The notes below the pieces were generated by a model, which saw only the letters and a list, made by a program, of their open reading frames with translations, had not been told where the DNA came from and ran no database searches. Shown here in pieces: positions 53,944 to 60,733 of a DNA stretch of 64,000 nucleotides (positions within the stretch are counted from its first letter, which is position 1; the number at the start of each line of letters is the position of its first letter). Origin of the DNA: Actinomycetota bacterium (lineage in GTDB: Bacteria; Actinomycetota; Thermoleophilia; RBG-16-64-13); the NCBI GenBank assembly GCA_016278725.1, contig JADQBG010000013.1, positions 62,001 through 126,000 of the forward strand, written 5' to 3'. The translations under genes were made by a program, and so were the position numbers.

Positions 53944-54210
53944 GTGGCCGACAAAAGGGTCGAGCGCAACGTGAGGTCCTCGGACCAAGAACATCCCCGC
54001 ACTCCCACCGAGAAGCTGACGGCTTCTCTATCATCTGAAGGAACGCTCAACATCGAGAACGCGGAAAACGACAAGGCGCGGGCGACTCTCTTGGATAAGT
54101 TCAAAGAGAGAGACGAGCGCTACCGCCGGGAACACGGCTCCCCCCCGGGCGGGTCCGCCAAGAAGGCTCCGGCTGAGGAAGACAAGGAAGACAAGGAAGA
54201 CAAGGAATAG
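53944..54210 (+). CDS. Small hydrophilic, probably disordered protein
   Basis: 88 residues. Almost no hydrophobic residues; charged throughout, with a helix-prone middle (ARATLLDKFKERDERYRREH) and a C-terminal EEDKEDKEDKE tail encoded by three 9-bp repeats. GTG start with AAGGAGG 5 bases upstream, so expression is likely. It is 70 bases upstream of the baeRF gene on the same strand. No family recognised. Confidence 0.6.
   Translation: MADKRVERNVRSSDQEHPRTPTEKLTASLSSEGTLNIENAENDKARATLLDKFKERDERYRREHGSPPGGSAKKAPAEEDKEDKEDKE
54178..54204 (+). repeat. Three 9-bp in-frame repeats (GAAGACAAG)
   Basis: Three identical copies end the reading frame of the small charged protein, coding Glu-Asp-Lys each. 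Copy number could vary by slippage. Confidence 0.85.
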
Positions 54211-54280
54211 GCCGCGCAGCGTCCCTTCTCGCGCTTTCCCGCTGATTCACCAGCCGTTCCCTCAATAGAAAGGGGCGAAG

Positions 54281-55417
54281 ATGATAATAGACAGGGAGAA
54301 GATCAAGTCTCTCGCAGCAGCGCAGAGCTCCAACGGCGGTTACTACATGTCCGCCTTTGTCTCCACCAGCAGTCTCGAGAACTGGAGAAAGAACACCCCC
54401 ACCTTCCTCAACAGCGCTTTCACCGAGATGATGAAGGAGCGCGACTTCTCGCACGAAGAGAAGCGCTCGCTGGAAGGAGATCTCGAGCGCATACGCGGTG
54501 TGCTCAGTTATGACATCACGCCGCAGACGGAAGGATTGGCGGTTTTTGCCGATCAGGCGGGCGGCGTGTTCGAGCGCATCGAACTGCCCGTTCGTTTCGA
54601 AGACCGGCTGGTCGTGGGCAAGTCGCCTTATCTGCGCCCCCTGCTGTGCGTGCTCTCCCTGTTCGAGCCGTTCGTGGTTGCTCAGGTAAGCAAGGACGAC
54701 AGTCACCTCTACTTGGTCGATGAGTTGCGCGTGGTGCGCTCGGAGGACTTCACCGGTCCCTATCTGAAGTCCAGCAATCAGGAAACCGGCGAGGTGCCGG
54801 TCAAGGAGTACTACGCCGCGAATCGGCAGGAGTCGCTGATCGACCAGCACCACAAAGAAGTGGCGGCAGCCATCGACAAGATGATCGAGGAGCTGGGCAT
54901 CCACTGGGTGGTCCTCAACGGCAACCATGACATCGTCAGCGGCTTCCGCAGGGCCCTGAGCCAGCGGGTGGCGGCTCGGGTTGTCGGTGAATTCCCGCTG
55001 GACGCCACGGCGAGTATCAAGCAGACCATCTCCCGGGCCCGCGAGGCCATGAAGGCAGGCCGTGCTCACGGCCGTCAGGCATTGGCCGAGCGCATCCGCG
55101 AGTCGCTGGGGGCGGGCGGCCGCGGTGTCGCCGGCTTCAGCGACACCGCCGGAGCGCTCTTCCGGGGCCAGGTGCAGCGTCTGTTGGTCGATCAGGAATA
55201 CCGGCCCAGCGGTTTCCGTTGCGTCGAGTGCGATTTCGTCAGTCTCACGCAGTCGGACCCGTGCCCGGTCTGCGGCGGCGGGATGCTGCCGGTCGAGGAT
55301 GCCGCCGGCGAAGCAATGAGAGTCGCGGTACGGCAGGGCACCTACGTGGAGATCGGGGAGGACATCCCCGCGCTCAAGGAGTTGGGCGAGATCGCCGGTC
55401 TGCTTCGGTACGGCTAG
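54281..55417 (+). CDS. Bacterial release-factor-like (baeRF, eRF1 family) protein with zinc ribbon
   Basis: 378 residues. Domain order as in bacterial archaeo-eukaryotic release factor homologues: N-terminal domain (about 1-130), middle RNase H-like domain with FVVAQVSKDDSHLYLVDELR (about 128-147) and HWVVLNGNHDIVSGFRRAL, and C-terminal L7Ae-like domain with ALFRGQVQRLLVDQEY, plus a zinc ribbon C-x2-C-x10-C-x2-C (CVEC...CPVC). No GGQ motif is visible, so peptidyl-tRNA hydrolysis by the eRF1 mechanism is not expected. Family members are thought to act on ribosomes or tRNA under stress. ATG after AAAGGGG. Confidence 0.7.
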   Translation: MIIDREKIKSLAAAQSSNGGYYMSAFVSTSSLENWRKNTPTFLNSAFTEMMKERDFSHEEKRSLEGDLERIRGVLSYDITPQTEGLAVFADQAGGVFERIELPVRFEDRLVVGKSPYLRPLLCVLSLFEPFVVAQVSKDDSHLYLVDELRVVRSEDFTGPYLKSSNQETGEVPVKEYYAANRQESLIDQHHKEVAAAIDKMIEELGIHWVVLNGNHDIVSGFRRALSQRVAARVVGEFPLDATASIKQTISRAREAMKAGRAHGRQALAERIRESLGAGGRGVAGFSDTAGALFRGQVQRLLVDQEYRPSGFRCVECDFVSLTQSDPCPVCGGGMLPVEDAAGEAMRVAVRQGTYVEIGEDIPALKELGEIAGLLRYG

Positions 55418-55487
55418 CCCAGGGCGGACCCGGCTTCCCCGCCGTCCGCCCGGCAGTTCCGGAGCGCATCAGGCGGCACCTGTAACC

Positions 55488-55514
55488 CGGGGCCCACTAA
55501 GGGAGTGGGCCCCG
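55488..55514. terminator. Strong stem-loop between the baeRF gene and the zinc-ribbon operon
   Basis: 11-bp perfect stem (55488-55498 with 55504-55514, loop AAGGG). No U run follows on either strand. It could end the baeRF transcript, protect its 3' end or form part of the 5' leader of the downstream operon. Confidence 0.5.
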
Positions 55515-55550
55515 ATGCCGATATCCACCTGGTAGTCGTATTTCCTCTCG

Positions 55551-56399
55551 ATGAGGACGACCGGCGGAACGCCGCCGCGGGTGGTGGTCGAAGTCCCGAG
55601 TCCACAGCAGATGCCGTCGCCGGCCCAAGAGATAACCCCAAAACTCGATCTCTCCCCGCTCGAGGATTTCGCGTGCCCCCAATGCGGAGGGGTCGTGGCG
55701 GTTCCCCGTGGAGTCGATCGCTTTGACTGCTCCTGGTGTGGGTCGCTGCTGGACCCTGGGGGAAGCCTGCGCTTCTATCGCCGCTACGAGGAGGTGCATG
55801 TCTCATCAACTGAGGCCGCACAGCTGTTTCGCGCCTGGCTATCCTCACCGGTCATGCCCCGGGACCTAGCGAGCGAAGTCTCTTTTGATTTGGGTCAACT
55901 CCAGTTCTTTCCCTTCCTCCGCCTTAAGGGCGAAGGGGAGGATCGTTTGCTGCCGATGGCCGAGGTGCCGGTTCCCGAGGTGCTAGATCTGGCGCGGGTT
56001 CCGGCGACCCTCAGGGAAAGCACTGCAGAAAGTGGAGAGATAGACGACTCGCCGCATCCGGAGGTCGACCGCGTTCGTTTGGCAGAAGCTCTGCGGCGGG
56101 CCCAGGCGGAGCCGTACTACGAAGCCGTCTTGGAACAGCGGGGTTACTACGTAGCCGTCTATGACTATCGGGGCCAGCCCTACCGGGCGCTCATCGACGC
56201 GGCAGCCGGACGGGTCTGGTCTTCACGACGCCCCGCCCGGCTGCGCTCGAACCGCGAGATCCCGGTTTCTCTGGGCGCCGCCGCGCTTCTCGCCGCCGAA
56301 GCATTGTTGATCCCCGGCTTTCTCCTTGCCTCGGCGGCGGTTTTGGCCAGCGCATTAGTCCTCTTCTTCGCATTGAGGCCTTGGGTGCGCAATGGCTGA
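55551..56399 (+). CDS. Zinc-ribbon membrane protein, paralogue A
   Basis: 282 residues from ATG 55551 (an ATG at 55611 is possible). Zinc ribbon C42-x2-C-x14-C-x2-C (CPQC...CSWC), then a soluble region with LQFFPFLRL and GYYVAVYDYRGQPYRALIDA, then two C-terminal helices (about 230-275; LGAAALLAAEALLIPGFLLA, VLASALVLFFAL). The ribbon spacing equals that of the next two proteins, so the three are paralogues or share a module. It overlaps the following gene by 8 bases. No named family; the layout resembles the zinc-ribbon partner (YdjG-like) of SPFH proteins. Confidence 0.7.
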   Translation: MRTTGGTPPRVVVEVPSPQQMPSPAQEITPKLDLSPLEDFACPQCGGVVAVPRGVDRFDCSWCGSLLDPGGSLRFYRRYEEVHVSSTEAAQLFRAWLSSPVMPRDLASEVSFDLGQLQFFPFLRLKGEGEDRLLPMAEVPVPEVLDLARVPATLRESTAESGEIDDSPHPEVDRVRLAEALRRAQAEPYYEAVLEQRGYYVAVYDYRGQPYRALIDAAAGRVWSSRRPARLRSNREIPVSLGAAALLAAEALLIPGFLLASAAVLASALVLFFALRPWVRNG

Positions 56400-57372
56400 G
56401 CCCGCTCTCGAGCTCACCTCGATCAGCTGTCCGCGGTGCGCGGGCTCGCTGGAGTCGCATCCCGGCGAACCCGTTCTCGAGTGCCGCCACTGCCGGACTC
56501 CGTACTTGATCGCCGGTTCCGGCGAGGGATTTGAGCGCCGCCACTTCCCGAAGAAGGTGGATCGTCTGAGGGCGGTGGGCGCAGCCACGCGCTGGTTGCT
56601 CGATTGTGCCGACGCTCCGGACGACATCGCGGCGGCTGCCTTCGTGGATGCCAGGCTGCTCTACCTGCCGATATGGGAGGCCCGCGCTTACCTGGTGGGC
56701 TGGGAGTTTGGGCGAAGGTACCGAACCCGGCGGGAATCCCGGCGCGTGGGCGAATCCGAGGTGATCGACCTCGAACTCGTGGACGAGACGGTCGAGGCGG
56801 GATTCTTCGACGAGCGCCGCCAATACCGAGAGGCGGTGGACCTGCGGGCGCTGGGCGTTGGGCGGCCGCACATCACGGGCAGAGATTTCAGTCACCCATT
56901 CCTGCCGGGGGAAATGGAGGACGAAGCCGCCGTTCTCGAACCTCAGGGTGACCGCGAGCGGCTGCAGCAGGATGCTCGGTCTTCGTTCCTGCAACCACCC
57001 ACGGGGACTCTGCAGCGTGACGGCCGCTACTTCCTGATGCGGGAGTCGCTCGCGCTGCTCTATTACCCTTTGTGGCATCTGCGTTACGAGTACCGGGAAC
57101 GCCTCTACGACGTGATGGTCGACGGTCGGAACGCCGTGATCCACGCGGCGCACGCGCCGGCGGATAACAATAGACGCCTCGCCTGGCTGCTCGCTTCCTA
57201 CGCCGGCCTCGCGCTTCTGTTGGCCCTGGCCGTGTCGCTTTGGCGGAGCGGCGGAATCCTGGCACCAGTGGGTCCCTACCTCGGGCTGCTGGCCTTGGTC
57301 CTGGGGGCGGGTGTCCACTGGCGCTTCGAGTTGCTGGGGGAGGTGGAGCACCATGAGCCCTTCGCCTCCTGA
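56392..57372 (+). CDS. Zinc-ribbon membrane protein, paralogue B
   Basis: 326 residues. Zinc ribbon C13-x2-C-x14-C-x2-C (CPRC...CRHC), then two copies of an aromatic-Pro motif (LLYLPIWEARAYLVGWEFG and LLYYPLWHLRYEYRERLYD) and two C-terminal helices (LAWLLASYAGLALLLALAV; LGLLALVLGAGVHW). The second copy continues into VMVDGRNAVIHA, parallel to VAVYDYRGQPYRALIDA of paralogue A. Translationally coupled with both neighbours: it starts 8 bases inside A, and C starts 20 bases inside its end. Confidence 0.7.
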   Translation: MAEPALELTSISCPRCAGSLESHPGEPVLECRHCRTPYLIAGSGEGFERRHFPKKVDRLRAVGAATRWLLDCADAPDDIAAAAFVDARLLYLPIWEARAYLVGWEFGRRYRTRRESRRVGESEVIDLELVDETVEAGFFDERRQYREAVDLRALGVGRPHITGRDFSHPFLPGEMEDEAAVLEPQGDRERLQQDARSSFLQPPTGTLQRDGRYFLMRESLALLYYPLWHLRYEYRERLYDVMVDGRNAVIHAAHAPADNNRRLAWLLASYAGLALLLALAVSLWRSGGILAPVGPYLGLLALVLGAGVHWRFELLGEVEHHEPFAS

Positions 57373-58090
57373 GCACGCCGCCCGGCCTTTGCGGAGACCG
57401 CGGGTGGCGCCGCAACTGCTCGCCTTGGTTTGTCCCGGCTGCGCCTCCGCGCTCACGCTCTCTCCGGGGGCGGCCGCCTACCCCTGTCGGTTGTGCGGAC
57501 GCGTCTGCGAACCTGACGGCCACAGCCTTCGCTCGGTTCCCGTCGGTTACGTCGACCCCACCAGTGCGATCGCACCGCGAGGGCAGGTCCAACTGCTGCC
57601 CGTGTGGCGGTTCGGGGCGCGCGTGGACGTGCGGAGCAAGCGGGCGGCCCATCCCGCTGCTCCCGGCTACGTCTGGGAGCAGGTCAGGAAGAGCGCGGCC
57701 CGGGCCGGCGGTCGTTCGGACCTGCCCTCGATTTTCGTCCCGGCGTTCGCGCTCGAAAGAACCGTAATCGCCCGGCTTGGCCTGAGGCTGCTCCGGGCCC
57801 AACCCGCGCTACCTCGGCCCGAGCCCGCATTCTCTTCCCAGGGGGGACCCTCGCAGGGCGGAGGCGACCTTCTTCCCATCTTGCTGTCCGAGTCCGATGC
57901 CCGCATCGCCGCGCACTTCGTCTATCTCGCGCTCGAATCCGACGCGACCCCCGATTTGCGGGCGATTGACTACGAACTGGACCTGCAAGACGGAAGCTTG
58001 CTGGTCATACCGGCCGATTATGACCGGCGATTCGTCCATGACGCCAATTGGCGTCTGCTCCTCAGGGAGTTCGATGGTTTGCTTGCCTGA
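57353..58090 (+). CDS. Zinc-ribbon protein, paralogue C (no membrane helix)
   Basis: 245 residues. Zinc ribbon C27-x2-C-x14-C-x2-C (CPGC...CRLC) and the motifs VQLLPVWRFGARVDV and SIFVPAFALERTVIARLGL, matching the Pro-aromatic motifs of paralogues A and B, but no transmembrane helix. A Pro/Gln/Gly-rich linker (about 158-177) precedes a C-terminal part with LDLQDGSLLVIPADYDRRFV. ATG at 57353 after GGAGGTGGAG, within the end of paralogue B. Confidence 0.7.
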   Translation: MSPSPPEHAARPLRRPRVAPQLLALVCPGCASALTLSPGAAAYPCRLCGRVCEPDGHSLRSVPVGYVDPTSAIAPRGQVQLLPVWRFGARVDVRSKRAAHPAAPGYVWEQVRKSAARAGGRSDLPSIFVPAFALERTVIARLGLRLLRAQPALPRPEPAFSSQGGPSQGGGDLLPILLSESDARIAAHFVYLALESDATPDLRAIDYELDLQDGSLLVIPADYDRRFVHDANWRLLLREFDGLLA

Positions 58091-58131
58091 TGACCGAGCA
58101 CGCCGGCCGCGTGCGAGATGAAGGAGGATTC

Positions 58132-58647
58132 GTGAACGACGTGCCTGAGCGCATAGACGAGAGCCGCGGCGCATTCGAGAAGGCCGCGGAGAAGCTGCCC
58201 GGTTATCGGGGCTACAAGGAGCGGGAACTGCGCCGCGAAGCGGACAGGCTCCAGCGGGATTACGTGGCCGAGAGGCTCGAGGCGGCCCGGCGCAAGATGG
58301 AGGAACTGGAATTGGCCTTGAGCCGAGCCGGCGACCTGGCGTTACTCGGGCAGATAGACAACACGGCGCGTAAGCTGCGCACGGTCACCGATCGCTTCCG
58401 CTTTGCCGACTATGGTTATGCCGGGCTGTTTTCGGCGGTGAAGGTCGACCAGAAGGTCCTCGAAAGGTTGTATGAGCATGACGTCCACCAGCAGGCCCAG
58501 GCCCGCGGCATCGAGGAATTGACCGAGGCGCTCGGGGTGGAAAGCCCGAGCCTGAGAAGCGACGTGCAGTTGCTCGACGAGCGCGTCGAAGCCCTGGACG
58601 AGTCCTTCGTCGAACGCGAGCATCTGATCACCGGAGTCGGGAGGTAG
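58132..58647 (+). CDS. Coiled-coil protein of the SPFH operon
   Basis: 171 residues. Highly charged helices with coiled-coil rhythm (LRREADRLQRDYVAERLEAA, RKMEELELALSRAG), a short middle segment with FRFADYGYAGLFSAVKVD, and a second helical part. GTG at 58132 is chosen because AAGGAGG lies 4 bases upstream; the ATG at 58090 has none. It ends 2 bases before the SPFH gene. Position and helical character recall PspA-type partners of SPFH proteins, but the length (PspA is about 220) and sequence do not match PspA. Confidence 0.6.
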   Translation: MNDVPERIDESRGAFEKAAEKLPGYRGYKERELRREADRLQRDYVAERLEAARRKMEELELALSRAGDLALLGQIDNTARKLRTVTDRFRFADYGYAGLFSAVKVDQKVLERLYEHDVHQQAQARGIEELTEALGVESPSLRSDVQLLDERVEALDESFVEREHLITGVGR

Positions 58648-58649
58648 AT

Positions 58650-59795
58650 ATGGCCCTCATGCAGATCATCGAGTACATGGACGAGGGGCCCGATGAAATG
58701 ATGCATCGGATCCCCAGCGAAGGTTCGGGCGAGTTCCGGCTCGGCTCTCAACTCGTGGTTCAGGAACCTCAATGGGCGGTCTTCTTCCGCGACGGCAAAG
58801 CTCTGGACGTATTCGGCCCCGGCCGCCACGTGCTGACCACGCAGAACATCCCCCTGCTCACGGCACTCCTGACTCATCCGCTTTACGGCGACACTCCTTT
58901 CCGCTCATCCGTCTGCTTTGTCAGCAGGCGGGTCTTCACCGATTTGAAATGGGGCACCTCGGAGCCGATTCTCTTCCGCGATTCCGAATTCGCCATGATC
59001 CGCCTGCGCGCATTCGGCATTTACACACTCCAGGTGACGGACCCCAAGTTGTTGGTGATGAAGCTGGCGGGGACGCGCGCCATTTATCGCAACGAGCAGA
59101 TCGAGGACTTCGCCCGAGGCATAATAGTGGGCCGGTTGGCCGACCTCCTCGGCGAGAATCTCGACTCGGTCCTCGATCTGCCCAGATACTTCGACGAGTT
59201 GGCGGCCGCGCTCAAGGCCCGGGTCAAGGATGACTTCTACCAGTACGGGCTGTCGCTGATCGACTTCGTAGTGAACGCCATCACCCCGCCCCAGGAAGTG
59301 CAGAAACGGATCGATGAGCGCAGCGGCATGGAGGCGGTGGGGGGCATGGAGCGCTACTTCCGCTTCAAGACCGCGGCCGCCATCGGCGACCTGGCAAAGT
59401 CCGGAGGGGATGGCACCGGGGGCGGCGTTGCGGATGGCGGACTCGCCGGGACGGCGGCTGCCGGCCTCGGGCTTGGCGCGGGTGCAGGGCTGGGATTCAT
59501 GATTCCGGGCATGATGCAGCAGGCCATGGCGGAGGGCCATCAGCCCAGGATGAGGTGTCCGGGTTGTCAGGCCGATGTCGTCTTCGGCAGTCGCTTCTGC
59601 CCCCAGTGTGGGACCAATCTGGCCGCCGGAGCCGCCTGCCCCCAATGTGGGGCTCAGGTCGCCGCCGGATCCAAGTTCTGCATGAATTGCGGTCAGCGGC
59701 TGGGCGCTGAAGCACCGGCAGCGGCGCCAGAGGCCGCAGCGGCGGCGGAAGCGGCGGAGCGGAAGCCGGAAGCCGGCCCGGGACAGGGAGAGTAA
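58650..59795 (+). CDS. SPFH-domain protein with C-terminal double zinc ribbon (YdjI-like)
   Basis: 381 residues. N-terminal EYMDEGPDEMMHRIPSEGSG, then SPFH/band 7 domain with QLVVQEPQWAVFFRDGKALD, FGPGRHVLTTQNIPLL and YQYGLSLIDFVVNAITPPQE, then a Gly/Ala-rich hydrophobic stretch (about 255-285), then two zinc ribbons (CPGC...CPQC and CPQC...CMNC) and an Ala/Glu-rich tail. This is the virion-core-like (YdjI) SPFH architecture, which in Bacillus works with YdjG/YdjH and PspA at the membrane. Last gene of a five-gene run with overlaps or 2-41 base gaps. Confidence 0.82.
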   Translation: MALMQIIEYMDEGPDEMMHRIPSEGSGEFRLGSQLVVQEPQWAVFFRDGKALDVFGPGRHVLTTQNIPLLTALLTHPLYGDTPFRSSVCFVSRRVFTDLKWGTSEPILFRDSEFAMIRLRAFGIYTLQVTDPKLLVMKLAGTRAIYRNEQIEDFARGIIVGRLADLLGENLDSVLDLPRYFDELAAALKARVKDDFYQYGLSLIDFVVNAITPPQEVQKRIDERSGMEAVGGMERYFRFKTAAAIGDLAKSGGDGTGGGVADGGLAGTAAAGLGLGAGAGLGFMIPGMMQQAMAEGHQPRMRCPGCQADVVFGSRFCPQCGTNLAAGAACPQCGAQVAAGSKFCMNCGQRLGAEAPAAAPEAAAAAEAAERKPEAGPGQGE

Positions 59796-59832
59796 CCGGT
59801 TTACCGCAGGTCGCGGGCGACTGGGAGGAGCG

Positions 59833-59857
59833 AGGGCGTCCCCGGCGGGGGCGCCCT
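59833..59857. terminator. GC-rich hairpin between convergent genes
   Basis: 11-bp stem (59833-59843 with 59847-59857, one G-T pair, 3-base loop), overlapping the minus-strand stop of the sigma gene. No T run is present, so termination would be inefficient or need a factor. Confidence 0.4.
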
Positions 59858-60464
59858 AGGTGAATATGATTTCCTCGGTGAGCAACTGGTGCAGGTTATC
59901 GAGGGCGCGAAACTGGAGGGCCTTCACCGCACCCTCGGTCTTACCCATGAGCAGTGCGGTCTCGAGGATCGAAAGCTCGAAGAAGAAACGGCACTCTATG
60001 ACCTCGCGCTGGTCCGTGGTCAGCTCCTTCAGGGCTTCCCTCAGCGTGCGCTTCCGCTCCTCGAGCAGAACCTGCGCCTCTGGATCGCTGGTGGGATCGT
60101 TCATCGGGAGCGCCGCGGCCTCGGCCTCGTCATCCACCGGCAGCCGCCGCTTGCGGTAGTAGTCGATGATGCAGTTCTTCGCGATGGTGTAGAGCCAGGT
60201 GGAGAACTGTGCCGGCTTGGGCCGGTAGCGGTCGATGGCGCCCAAGGCCTTCTCGAAGACGGTGTTGGCCAGGTCCTCGGCATCCTCGCGATTGGAAATG
60301 CGGAAGTTGATGAAGGTGAAGACCTGCGAGAAGTAGAGGCGATAGAGATAGGTGAAAGCGTCGGGATCGTTCCGCGAGGCCTTGACTGCAATCAGCTTGA
60401 TGGCGGTTTCGGTGACCTCGCGGGGCTCGGGTTCGACGCAGATTGTGGCGGCTGACATCGACAT
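59856..60464 (-). CDS. ECF-type sigma-70 family RNA polymerase sigma factor
   Basis: 202 residues. Region 2 (YLYRLYFSQVFTFINFRISN, then EDAEDLANTVFEKALGAIDR, then FSTWLYTIAKNCIIDYYRKR) and region 4 (LTTDQREVIECRFFFELSIL, then ETALLMGKTEGAVKALQFRA) are complete. No anti-sigma gene is adjacent; the downstream neighbour on the opposite strand is the SPFH operon, upstream is the VanW-family gene. Two ATGs (60464, 60458); neither has a strong ribosome-binding site. Confidence 0.9.
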   Translation of the reverse strand: MSMSAATICVEPEPREVTETAIKLIAVKASRNDPDAFTYLYRLYFSQVFTFINFRISNREDAEDLANTVFEKALGAIDRYRPKPAQFSTWLYTIAKNCIIDYYRKRRLPVDDEAEAAALPMNDPTSDPEAQVLLEERKRTLREALKELTTDQREVIECRFFFELSILETALLMGKTEGAVKALQFRALDNLHQLLTEEIIFT

Positions 60465-60733
60465 CTGGCGGGCGGACCTCTCTTCCCGTAGCGCTTCTCG
60501 CCCTGCTTATCGGCGGAGGAGGCTGCGTTCTTGAGCACCAGGGAGAAATATTCTCTCTATGCCATCACAATTCGCGTTTGGCGAAAGTCAGGACAGTCGA
60601 AGAAGGTTTCGGCGGTTGGAGCGGAGGGTGGCGGCGGGGGAACTGGGCCTGCGGTGAATTGTGGAAAGCCGCCCCGAAGTGCCGCGCGATGTACGGTTGA
60701 GCCGGGGGTAGGCGCCCGGCTCGATGTACGGCC

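Noticed and set aside
58132-58647. Coiled-coil protein as PspA
   Set aside because: Too short and lacking PspA-like N-terminal amphipathic helix and conserved sequence; only position and helicity agree.
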